From assembly GCA_012845835.1 (NCBI GenBank), contig JABAKD010000026.1, positions 3,087,199 to 3,151,198 on the forward strand: 64,000 bases of DNA, read 5' to 3'. This document shows positions 21,773 through 32,459 of the stretch, one piece after another (position 1 is the first letter of the stretch; each line of letters opens with the position of its first letter). Position numbers and translations under genes: made by a program. Origin of the DNA: Undaria pinnatifida. Taxonomy: Eukaryota; Sar; Phaeophyceae; Laminariales; Alariaceae. The notes under the pieces are model-generated. The model did no database searches, had not been told where the DNA came from, and saw only the letters and a program-made list of their open reading frames with translations.

Positions 21773-22404
21773 TTCTGGCTTCGAGAACTGGTCAAGAAAT
21801 ATGATTGATGGATCGTGTGTAATTGGGCATCCTTTATCCTTCTTCACTGCTGTTTTCCGCCTACCATCCGTCACATACTGACTGCTTTCGCCTGATACTC
21901 GCTTACATCAGTCTCAACCGACCCCGGTGGCTTGCCATATCGTGCATCGACTCGAGACGGCTCCAAGCGACACCCAGCGAGCTTCTGACATGAAAGGGCA
22001 ACCACGACAACCCCCGGGAAATCTGCTTTCAAAAATTACCGACCTTACAACTACTTGTACTTGCTGGCAATCAGTTCTGTACCACGACTTTCATATTCTT
22101 CTCAACTTCTTCCTGAAATCTACGTAATACCCAACGGCGCCTTCCCACCTACCAAAAACCCGTGATTATTTCAGCTACCCAGATAGATCCTTATCCTACT
22201 CCAAGATCTACCCACGACTACGAGCGAAGGTCAACTCCAACACCAGGTACTCGTATGTAGGTGTCTTAACCTCTTCCTTGGATCTATTCCGAACCTGAAT
22301 TCTCAACTTACGTTATGAACTTTTGACTTATCTTTATTAAATTATCTATTGACTTATGAATTATTACCACACCCAAGCAATCCTGCGTCAGTGGCTTCGC
22401 CGCT
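21773..22404. other. gene-free stretch
   Basis: Nothing recognisable. Short frames only, and an AT-rich segment at 22310-22370 just before the acidic ORF. Confidence 0.4.
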
Positions 22405-22956
22405 TTGAGCGAGCCCGAAGAGGCAGCTGGCGGCGACGAGGACGAGACCCGAGAAGACCAGGTGGAAGACGTTGGGGAACAAGCCGACGGCGACACCGCT
22501 CAGGAGGAGCTAGCGGCTGACCTCCTCGAGGCGGACGCTAGCCTGGACCTCCAGAGCAGCAACCCGGTTCGCGTCACCATGGCGAACTTCCTACGAGCGA
22601 AGCTGGAGGGCTGCATTGCCGCTGATACCACGCCGCCGCCGTGGATCGTCGAAATGATCATGTGTGGGCGGCCTTTGGGTCCTTCCCCAAAAGGTTTCGA
22701 TGAGCTTGAATCAATTGTTGCGGACCTGCAGAAGACGGTCAACCAACTGTCCCGCGGACAAGAGAAAACCGTCCGCTTCGATCCTCGGACTTACGGTCCG
22801 GACCGTAGTAACAAGGAGACGCCACCACAGTCCGCGCTTTGCAGACCTTTGGAGCGTCCCGGCTTTGAGCATGTCTCCGCTTCTCAGAGGGGTCCGGACC
22901 GTAAGTCCGAGGATCGAAGCCAACGGTCTTCTCTGGTCAGCGGGACAGTTGGTTGA
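22405..22956 (+). CDS. acidic hypothetical protein, probably a gene fragment
   Basis: A 183-residue frame from an ATG. Residues 1-55 are strongly acidic (Glu/Asp-rich). Residues 56-130 (MANFLRAKLEGC, TPPPWIVEM, CGRPLGPSPKGFDELE, LQKTVNQL, EKTVRFDP) look like real protein because an inverted copy downstream keeps most of the same residues on the other strand. The C-terminal 45 residues run through the loop and into the inverted copy, so the true 3' end is lost. I do not recognise the family; a transposon-encoded protein is possible. Confidence 0.4.
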   Translation: MSEPEEAAGGDEDETREDQVEDVGEQADGDTAQEELAADLLEADASLDLQSSNPVRVTMANFLRAKLEGCIAADTTPPPWIVEMIMCGRPLGPSPKGFDELESIVADLQKTVNQLSRGQEKTVRFDPRTYGPDRSNKETPPQSALCRPLERPGFEHVSASQRGPDRKSEDRSQRSSLVSGTVG

Positions 22957-23135
22957 CCGTCTTCTGCAGGTCCACAACAGTTAATTCAAGCTCATCGAAA
23001 GCTTTTTGGGAAGGACCCAAAGGCTGCCCACACATGAAAATTTCGACGATCCACGTCGGCGGCGTGATATCGGCGGCAATGCAGCCCTCCAGCTTCGCTC
23101 GGAGGAAGTTCGCCATTATGGCGCGTACCGGATCG
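22561..23135. repeat. inverted repeat of a coding segment, arms ~245 bp
   Basis: The left arm (22561-22805) and right arm (22891-23135) are reverse complements at roughly 85-90 percent identity, separated by 85 bp. Each arm ends at the loop in the palindrome GGTCCGGACC. The arms carry the coding-like stretch MANFLRAKLEGC...RTYGPD, forward on plus and again on minus (with a stop). A transcript across it would fold into a long hairpin. Confidence 0.9.
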
Positions 23136-23639
23136 TTGCGCGCGCGGCTGACCCGCGGCTCATGTCCGGTGGATAGGTTTCAATTCTCCAACGGTGGTCA
23201 CCAACGTGACAAGGTCCTCTATTCCAGAACGGCCGGAGTCGCGAAGATGTCGAGGCGAAAGATCCCCAGACCCTTGGTCCCTTGTCGCCACCGTTACGGC
23301 CGGTGTAGCCGAGCGTTTTCTTTAGTTCGTTTAGCAAGGAGAGGTGCTAGAGCTCAGTCTGACCAAGAGGGGTCATCGAGGCTATCGTCCTTACATGTCT
23401 CGCCTCTCGGTCTCGGTTCCGTGCCCTGATATTCAGTCAGGTGAACGACGGAAGATCCCGTCAGGATACCAGATTCAGGACCGACCCTAAGTGAAAACAG
23501 AGGGGGCTCAGAAATGATATCGGAAACGGGCAGACTCTTGTGGGCCTGACGTTGGAGGTATCCATCCGTATACACGCGTAATCTGAGTTCTACGATCTAT
23601 ACGTTATACGTCCTACCATGTTCATCAAAGTATGGCCTT

Positions 23640-24270
23640 TTTGTCTGATCGCTGATCGCTCATTGGCCGGGGATCGTACATAAAGTAGCCGTCATCTGGG
23701 GACGATAGGGTCCATTCCCAGAATCGTAATCCATCCCATATATACAACTCCGACGACCCGGGAACGAACACGGATATAGCACCAGAATTGATACCTTCCC
23801 GCACCGTGTGGAAATCCCCAACCCCACCGACCGGCCGATCTCTGATTGGCTGGAGTTCGTATATTATAGAGCCATCTTCACCCGGGGACGATAGGGTATC
23901 ATCCCCGGTCCAGGGGTTATTCCTCATCTCTAAAAATTAGACCAACCGGGGAAGAAAACCGAGTCATCTCGACTCGACACCGCCCCCCACGGTGTGGAAA
24001 CCCAGTTTCATTGGCTAGAATCGCGGATTGGTTCGAGCTCCACTGTGCCGCCCCACTCTAGGAGGATGATAGAGGCTCACCAACCAATGGGAGGCAGTTC
24101 CGTCGCACAGGGGGGAGATAAAGCCCCATGCCCGGTTCAGAAATCCTCCGAATCTCTGCAGCTCCAACAAAGCGGGAACTAAAACGATGATCTCCCGGGT
24201 CGATGCCTCCCCGCACGGCGTGTCAACCCCGTCTCCATTGGCTTATTACTCGCGATTGGCTGGAAGGCTT
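23640..24270. repeat. diverged tandem repeat, ~190-225 bp units
   Basis: Three units are marked by CCTTCCCGCACCGTGTGG (23793), the same box at 23979 and at 24205, each followed by an ATTGGCT or GATTGG box and a GGGGACGATAGGG-like block in the first units. Identity is low and units vary in length. No gene. Confidence 0.55.
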
Positions 24271-25500
24271 TGACCCAACAAGCTCACAATTATTTCGACC
24301 GACTCGGGTTTTCTCGCATGCTTATCGCATACGGCAAGCATTCGCAAAGCGAGCGCAATTCAACGAGTTATTTGCTGCATGGTAGGTCGCACAAAAAAAC
24401 CATTTTGAACCTATAGCAGGTTGGCGTGCCGCGCATGCACGCTCAAAATGAGGATGGTAAACACTTGAACAGCAACAACACCAAGCGCAATACGATAAAT
24501 GTACGAATTGCAGCCATTTGTATGCTGGATTCAGCCCCCCCCGGTCATGAGCACAATTAATTAAAAAAATAAATAATAATATGTGAAATTAAGACTGGCA
24601 CGACTCGAGCACAATAATAACCAACCGTGGAAAAAAGCCTAAAATGAGGCCAAAACAACAGCAGTTTGTATTTGACTCACTGGCATGTTGGTCGAATAAT
24701 CATGGAATACTTGCTGCCCGAATAATCATCTTTTTGTCGCTCATGCGGCACCGAAAACAATCGCTGAATCTCCCGATATCACTCGCTTATTAGGTCAATC
24801 GGAATACCCCTTTTCTTTTTTTCTCTATATTTTCTTTTCTTTTCTTCTTTCCAACTGACTTGCGTCTGACGTGCGTATGCGCAGTGATAGGTACCATGTA
24901 ATATATATACACGTGGTGGTAGTCTTTTCTGGGTGGCAATCGGTGCAGTCGTTTTTTCAGGCGCGAGTAGTGCGACGAATGTATAGCAGTATGGACCTGG
25001 CACATCGTGGGCTGACTTCCGATTTCCCTTTTCATATTTTCCTGGCGGAGGCATGAATTGAGTCAGCTATGATGTATGCGTGTACCGCTTTTGGTTTTGT
25101 TTGCGTTCTTTTGGGGTGTTCCTCCACTCCAGAGTGTAACTGGAGCCTGTTCTGTGACCACGGACTTGACTATGCGAGTTAATAATGCGAGAACAACAAC
25201 AAAACCAACAACTTGTTGGTGTAGCTTGTCTGAAAAGCTGTTGTCGTATTGTACCAGGCACAAAACAGCAGCAGCAGTACCTCGAAGAGAACCGCAAGTC
25301 ACAAGATACGCATACAATCTCGTACCGGTACTACAGGGAGGACAGCGGTGCTGTACACCGCAGGTCAAACTGCCCGAGCGTGATCAGGCACTCCGCGAGA
25401 AGTACGCATACATCAAGAAGCGCTGGCTGGGAACGGGAACTGCCCACTGCGTACATACCAGGATCATCACCGGTTTTTAGGAGGCCCAACACGCCTTAAC
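24271..25500. other. gene-free stretch
   Basis: No supportable gene. It contains the partner copy (25110-25215) of the 12.76-kb dispersed repeat. AT-rich around 24540-24850. Confidence 0.4.
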
Positions 25501-25502
25501 AC

Positions 25503-25770
25503 AAGAAGGTCCCTATTATTTCACTCCTACTGCTGTATCACCGAATACTGACGCACACGAGATATTTGGTCAAGAAGATCCCTATTTTTTATGGTACTGC
25601 TACGCGTATATCATCGGTTGCTCTGGCGCACACGATACATTGTCAAAAAGATCCCTATTACTCTGTATCATCAGTTAATTCCTGGCGAACACGAGATGAC
25701 ATATTCAGGAAGATCCCAATATTTTATTTATCTGTCATCAATTGCTGGCGCACACGACGTATTGACCAGC
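25503..25770. repeat. ~70-85-bp tandem repeat, four diverged units
   Basis: Each unit has AAGATCCC(A/T)AT, a TATCATC or TATCTGTCATC word and GGCGCACACGA. The units drift strongly and are non-coding. Confidence 0.65.
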
Positions 25771-26766
25771 AACAACAACAGTCAGTAGCCAGCGCAATTC
25801 TTGCAACCACACAACAAAGCGTTCGGAACACTACCTTGAGAATCACACCTATCTTTAGAACTGCATCCACGTTTGTTTGTTTGTGGGGATGAATATACAT
25901 GAAATTGGCGTGGGATATTTGTTATGCGATCCTGAAATATGGATCGTGGATCGTGGACAAATATATACGGAACGACTCTTTGGAGCGGTTATGAAAAAGG
26001 CTGACAAAACATTGTTTTTCGTACTTTGATTTTTAAAAGCGACTCTGTTCGTTGTGTTTATTTTCTTCTTTTTATGGTCTGACCTGGTTTGTTGTGTTCT
26101 CGTACCCGGTACGCTAGCATTTTTCTTGGTTTTTACCTTGATTAATTGCGATTATTTGGTTTACTCTGCCTCACAGTCTGTGACCACACAATAAGTTGTA
26201 TCTCTCTAGGATGAAGATTCAGCACGGACACTTGGTGTAATGATGCCGTTGGATAGGGAACGGCCCCCGTCGAAGACAACGCTCGAACGTAGGGATTTGA
26301 CCGTGAAAACCGATATCGAAAAGCAACGACACAGCAGTCGTACGATAACAGGCCAAATCCTTCGAGGTGTGACCATGAAAAAAGTGTTGTGAGGACGAAA
26401 TAAGAAACCAATTTGGAAATAATGCCAACTTGGAAATAAGTGTTTTCCCATGTTTTTTTTTGTTCAAGCTCGGCATATGCCAAGATCCAAGAATAGCTTG
26501 GGCGTATACCGCCCAAAATTCAAAATATTGCGCACTTCTCGCTTGTCTCGCTCAGCCCGCATACCCGATCCCGGCCAGGTGCGGAACGGATAAGGCAGGG
26601 CAAGGGGCGTTTGAGCCGCCCCCCGAAGCCGGCGCTCGAACGAAGCGATTTGACCGAGAAATTCCAGTTTCGAGAACCCCACACTGAGGCCGAGTCGAAA
26701 AAAACTCCTGACCAAATCCCTGTCCTATCAAAAACGCAAATCGTCACATATATATATATATGTGTA

Positions 26767-27570
26767 GGGGTGGTTGTAGAGTTAATCGAGAGTGTATAGC
26801 GCCTTCCAGGTCCAATGGGAATAATGCCTGCGATGTATTTGCTTCCTTTTCTTTTCCATCACTATAGATGTATCACCACTATGAATTTTCTGGGAATACT
26901 CTTGCTCGAAATTTCCGCCAAAATTCTTGCATAACACTGTAGAAATCAATGCGCCTTTTTCGTAGATCGGGATGTGTCCTAAACTGGGGACAGACGGCGT
27001 TCGTTGTGTGGGCGACCCTCGAGATGCATTGGAGTAGTACTACCGTGTGCGCACGAGCGCGGCCCCTCACAGAACTTCACCCGTGCTGCTGTACGGCAGC
27101 CTTTCACACGTGGTTGTCATCTGCCGCCAGGACGCGCGAATGTGCGCGTCTGAGCATGACGGTAACGGGAAACGCGAGACACATACATGGGCAAAACAAG
27201 GGCGGGCGTGTGGCGACACACACTACGAAATACGAGAGCACGGATGTGTGGCGACAAACGCAAACAAGACACAGCAGCAGTAGGAGTAGTGGCCCACCAC
27301 AGCACAGCCGAGAGGGCCCTCCCGGCCTTGCTGTGATGGCAGCCGCATCTACCTCATCGTGTCCGTGCCCGACAGGGCTGGGTGATGATTGATTTAGGTT
27401 GAGCGTTTGGAGGAGGATGAGGCGATATCGTTGTGTGGGGAGGGCGGGGTGTGTGAGGCAATGGAAACTGGCTTGCTGCTTGCAGGATTAAATATCAATT
27501 TCAGCCAAAGAACCCCTCTCGCAGGATGTATAACGCCCTGTGTCTGCGGTTTGGGATTGTTCGGGTCCAA
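26767..27570 (+). repeat. dispersed ~0.8-kb repeat X
   Basis: It is collinear with the inverted copy Y at 32625-33491 over its whole length. Shared words include GGTGGTTGTAGAG, GCCTTCCAGGTCC, GAAATCAATGCGCCTT, AGCCTTTCACACGTGGTTG, GGGCGGGCGTGTGGCGACACAC and GGCTTGCTGCTTGCA. No long frame is kept in both copies. It is mobile, because Y interrupts a TIR element, but I cannot assign a class. Confidence 0.75.
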
Positions 27571-27959
27571 TTTATACTTAATTGAGTGATGATTGAGTGC
27601 GAGTGCGGAAGCGGACGTACGCAGATATTTGGGGAGCTATCGTAGACTTTCACCCGATCGTGTTCACAGCTGACGTTTTTCATTTTTTATAAAAAAAAGT
27701 GCTATCAATAGCAGACAGCGGGTAGATAATCGTGGCAATCATCGCACGGGAACATAGTTGAGTTATCATCGAGAGCGGACGGACGGACGTAGAGATTGGG
27801 GAGCTACACGAGCCCCACGGCTTCAGTGCTTGGTTTCCGCCTTGTTCCCCACCAGGCTGAGGATAAACACTGTTTTCACTCATTTCATTCCAATAGGAGC
27901 CCTATTGCTGCCCGCGATACGTATCGGTGGGTACTTTTCGTAGCCTATTAGGGCCGACC

Positions 27960-28300
27960 ATGGGTATCGATTGGCATATTCAATGAGCTACAGTTTGGCC
28001 AATAGCCTCTTGTGCCTATTTATCTGGACATATTGATAAAACGAGGAGGTATCGATAGACATTTTCAGGACGGTATTGTTTGGGCGATAGGATATTGACG
28101 CTGAGAGACGGAACCTATGGGTTTGTCCGATAGGTATCGATATACCTTTCACCAAACCTCTACTGTTTCGGAAAATAGGTATCGATAGACCTTTCGCAAT
28201 GCTATTGTTTCGGACGATAGGTATTGACAGACCTTTCACCATTCTATTGTTTTGGGTGATAGGTATCGGTACGTAGACCTTTCGCTATTTTATTGTTTCA
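27960..28300. repeat. 42-bp satellite-like array, part 1
   Basis: Tandem units of about 42 bp with GATAGGTATCGATAGACCTTTC and a following TATTGTTTCGG word, gradually diverging. The palindromic core ATCGAT recurs. The same theme returns at 29530-29930 and is scattered between. Confidence 0.8.
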
Positions 28301-29529
28301 GTTTGGAGAGCAAAGGCGCTCGAAGACAGCCCGTCTAGGTACAATCAACTCTAGTTCGCCATTCATCATCCACGCCGCACGCCCCTCCAGCCCAGCGGAG
28401 AATTCTCGAAGACCGCGCTGTCTGTCCGTGTTGTGTGCTAAGAAGCTCAAGGTGGATGGTCTCAACAACAAGGTGGTGATGACTACTAATGTGTGTTCGA
28501 TGCGAAGCTCTAGCGTGCCGTGTTTTAAAGCGACCTGTTTGTGTGCCGTTCAGTTCCTCCATATACCCTGGACAACACCCTATCGAATAGGCTATTGGGC
28601 CAACAGTAGGTCGGCAACTATGAGGCTCGATGCCTATCGCGGGGCACAATATGTCGGCTTCGGGGTCTATCGATATAGGTATTGTAATAAACAACAGGGT
28701 TAGGGCAGTGGCCACAATAGCCTGTTGTGCGACCGATATGCTTGCGAAGGTGTATATCGAAAGGTATCTTGGGCGCCAACATAATTTCAAAATGACTCCC
28801 AACTGGCTATCGTTCGAACAATACCTTTTTATCGCCACCAATCAATATCTATTGGTTAAAGCGATAGGTGTGCGATGATATCGACCAATACCTGTTGCTC
28901 AATGTAATAGGTTCGCAAGGATATCGATCAATGTCTATTGCCCAATTTAATTAGTTCTCAAGGGTATCGATTGATACCTACTGACAATTTAAGAGATACA
29001 TTTGCAAGGGTTTCGATCGATACCTACTGCTTGTAAATGTATACCCTCGTACTGCTTAGAACATACTATTACGTACCGTGTACCCCAGGCTATTGTGTGA
29101 ACGAATACCTTGGATGATATATAGCAATGTGTACCTCGACCTAATTCTTGCCTTTTGTTTCAACACATCAGATTTACGATAATACCTGGTATTGTAGTAT
29201 GTTTTAATTAATCGATAGCCTTGTGAGGATTTCAGTCGATATGTAAAGAAAGGAAGCAGTATAAAAGGAGCAGACGTGGGGAAAGGAAATGGGGAAATGG
29301 CTGGCAGAATATACCACCTCTTTATGGAGGGATTATCCGACTTCACAGATACTACTGCTTTATGGAAGGATATCCGATTTACATCGGAACGGCATCTACA
29401 CTATATTGTCGGAGGGCAAAAACAATATAGTAAAAATTACGTATCGATATTCAATTAATCGATATTCGATACACCAACTTATGGGCAGAACAACAGGCGT
29501 ACTCAATACGTGGTAGACTACTGTACAGG
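28301..29529. other. gene-free stretch with scattered array words
   Basis: A unique-looking segment (28330-28620) is followed by spaced CAATAGGT and TATCGATC words of the flanking arrays. No gene supported. Confidence 0.4.
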
Positions 29530-29930
29530 GGTTTGTTCCTACTGCTCATAGCAATAGACTAGATATCGATCGACAATTTCACATACCTATTGGTCAAATA
29601 ATAGGTGTCGATCGACACTTTCACGTACCTATTGGTCACAGTAATAGGTATCGATCGACAGTGTGACATAACTATTGTAAGAACAATAGCCTATTGTGCC
29701 GAATTATCAGAACCTATCGGTTGAAGAAACAGGTCTCGATAGACAGATTCAACACCTATCTTAAGGGCAATAGCCTATTGTACCAATTTATATGGACCTG
29801 TTGGTCCAAGCAATGGGTATCGATCGACATTTTCGCATACCTATAGAACGCGTCAATAGGTACCGATATGCAATACCCCAACCTATTGACATTCAATAGG
29901 CATATTCAATAGGCTATTGCCCGGGGTGTG
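29530..29930. repeat. 42-bp satellite-like array, part 2
   Basis: Units such as ACCTATTGGTCAAATAATAG followed by a GGTGTCGATCGACA-type word repeat about every 42 bp. ACCTATTG and CAATAGGT are reverse complements, so each unit can form a small hairpin. Confidence 0.8.
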
Positions 29931-31493
29931 CTGCATACGTCTTTCCGATCCAACTAAACATTTGAAGGAATAGGTGACATCAGCCTGTTGCCATTGTCAA
30001 TGTTCAGTATAGCGAATATCCAACTCCATATTAGCAATTGCTGCAGCGCCACAGCAGTAGCAGGTAGCCTCAGATTTGCTCGTCGATGTGGCAATGCCGT
30101 CTAATACTCGCAGCGGATAGGCGCACTGTGCTATCTGCGTAGTCAATGAGTATCGGCAAAACCTACCAGGTGCCAGGTACTGTAGTTCGCGTTTTAGAAT
30201 GAGGGTTCTCCGTAGAAAGTGTTTTAGGAATATTCGGGAGTTTTCTGACAGTCCCGTAACTGCCTGTAGGCTTCTCGAGCAAGGCAGACATCTAGACGTT
30301 GTTCTCATAGAGTTCTGGGGCCTAGCAGTTCTGCCGACGTCGAGGAAGCAAGGTGAAGCACCCCCTCTTCTGCCCACTCACTTCTCAGCCGCACCTGAGC
30401 GTCTTCCCGTTCATCGGTCAGAAGCTTTAGTTGGGCCATCGAGCGCCCCTATTCAACCGGAAACATGTATCTTCTTCACCATACGTGATGCTCGAATTCG
30501 TCTCGCAACGACTCTGTGAGCAACCCCTGAAGACCGTCATCGGTCAGCCACCGGAGAGTGTCCTAATTTCTTAACCCCTCTGGGACTAGGCTTTTCGCAG
30601 CCCGCTAGTCGAGCAGCCCACGCGCGCGCCGAGACTGTCACAAGAAGTTGGGTCCGCACTGCAGACGCGGCAAGTTTCTTCGCCCAAAAAGAGACTTCTC
30701 GTGTAGAAGTGCAGCCCTCAGCTAAACTCGCACCGCAGCCGTGTTGCCTCCCGGTAACACGCTGGGGACGTCTGTTCTTACACTAGAAAGGTCCCTCGGC
30801 CCTCAGAACATCACCGCTATTGTTCACTCCATGCAATTTTCACCCTGGTCGGGTGGTCCCACGCCCTGAGAGCAGTGAAAATTCAGTATGTAAATATGAT
30901 AACAAGAAATTATCACTGAATCAGCGTCGAAGTGCCCTGCGGGAATAGCGTACTTCTGTACTTCTATGAAAACGCCGCAGACAGCCGCGGGCTTGGGAAG
31001 GCGTAAGATCTCACAGCTGAGGACCCCAGGCGGCGTGTAGGCTTCATGCGCCTACCGGCGTACCCCTGTAGGCCGAGTCCAGGGGTGTTGCCAGGTGTGC
31101 GTGTGTGCGTGCGTGGCTGTCCTATACAACGTCCTGCGTTCAAGTACGGGTTTGTCTTTTTTCATGTCTTTTTTCATCCCCGGGCTGAACAGACCGGTCT
31201 GTCCGGTGAAAAATACGACAATTGATCATTTTTCATGATCACAAAACCCCCCTTGGAGTCACAGAAGGGTTGATAAGCATCCCCTCTAGTCCCAAGGGCG
31301 AAGGAGACTAACAAGGTATCTTGTGGTTTGGGGACGGGGGAAGAAAACTAGATTTTGGTATTTGAGCCGTCGTTTTTTCTCATGTTCGCTCCACAGATAT
31401 TTCGATATATTCAGTGCAACTCTTCTAAACAGGTCCTACAGGTCTTACGTGTGTGATATATTTTTTTTCTATTCGCTTGTACCACTGCTGTAC
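29931..31493. other. gene-free, GC-richer stretch
   Basis: No recognisable gene. The 30200-31100 part is GC-richer than its surroundings and holds a weak 106-residue plus-strand frame without family resemblance. Confidence 0.35.
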
Positions 31494-31607
31494 GGGCCCG
31501 AATTAACGAGGAACTTGCCAAATCGAATTCCGTTTTTTTTTTTAGAATTGACTTTTTTTGTTTGCATCTTATTGGTCAAAATAGTCACGAAGCAGGCATT
31601 CTCAGAA
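31494..31607 (-). mobile_element. TIR element fragment, interrupted by copy B
   Basis: It starts with the family terminus GGGCCCGAATTAACGAGG and matches the right-hand end of copy A in reverse, including GGCATTCTCAGAATTA. It stops at a TTA where copy B begins, so copy B inserted into an older, inverted relative. Confidence 0.75.
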
Positions 31608-31610
31608 TTA

Positions 31611-32271
31611 GGGCCCGAATTAACGAGGAACTTGCCAAATCGAATTTCGATTTTTTTTTTTTTTATTTCATGAAAAATACACGAAAAATTCAACTTTGGT
31701 TCTTATCAAGGAACGGCGCAGTGCGTTCTAGGAAAAAAAAAAATTCAAAAAACGCAAAAGGGTCAACGAACACCCGTGGGCAACGACCGAGGCGAGCGAT
31801 GGCTCGCGTCCTCCCCGGAGCGCCGCGGCTAGCCGCAGAATCTTTTGGCCGGCAGCGGCTTGGACGCTATGGCTCTAGGCGTCTCTTGGATGGGCTGGCG
31901 CCACCCCGCCGCCCGACACGGGAAGCAGCGACGGGGATATAGCGGTCGAACTTCTGAGCGAAGTCATCATGTGGTAGTTGGTCGTGTAACTTTCGAGGTG
32001 CAGGGCGACGAAAAACTGTGTTTGCGGCGGTCTCGGTTGTTTTCGAAGCGTCGCAGGCGGTCTACGCTGTGCTAAGGACCTTCGGAGGCCGCGCTGCGGC
32101 TGCTCCGGTGGTCCTACCTCTCGCAATGGTGGCTTCTCGCCTCTCAATCAGCCGACGACATGGCACCAATTCGCGTGGCCGGCTTCGGTTACACAGAACA
32201 AGCCATGTCTAGGTGGATAAACTCCCTAAATTCAATTTCGATTTTCGACTAAATTCGACCGAGAAAGTATT
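31611..32271 (+). mobile_element. PIF/Harbinger-like TIR element, copy B (right end lost)
   Basis: It begins after TTA with GGGCCCGAATTAACGAGG and follows copy A with high identity through the GC-rich middle. Homology stops in a T-run near 32271, before the right terminal repeat; the inverted 15.2-kb flank segment takes over at once. Confidence 0.8.
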
Positions 32272-32459
32272 TTTTTTTTATTGTGGGGCACTTTCTTATG
32301 AAAGAGCCGGCAAGGTCACAGCATTGTTTTTTTCTTTCTAATTTTCGCCGGTGTCCGAGCTACGAGTCCGTATTGTACGAGTACGTCTTACTCGACAACG
32401 GCAGTTTTTGTTGTTGTACTTTTTTGGTCTTGACTTTTTGCTTGTAATTTCCAGCTTAA

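Noticed and set aside
27960-29930. CRISPR-like spaced repeats
   Set aside because: Units are contiguous and diverging with no unique spacers of constant length, and the genome is eukaryotic.
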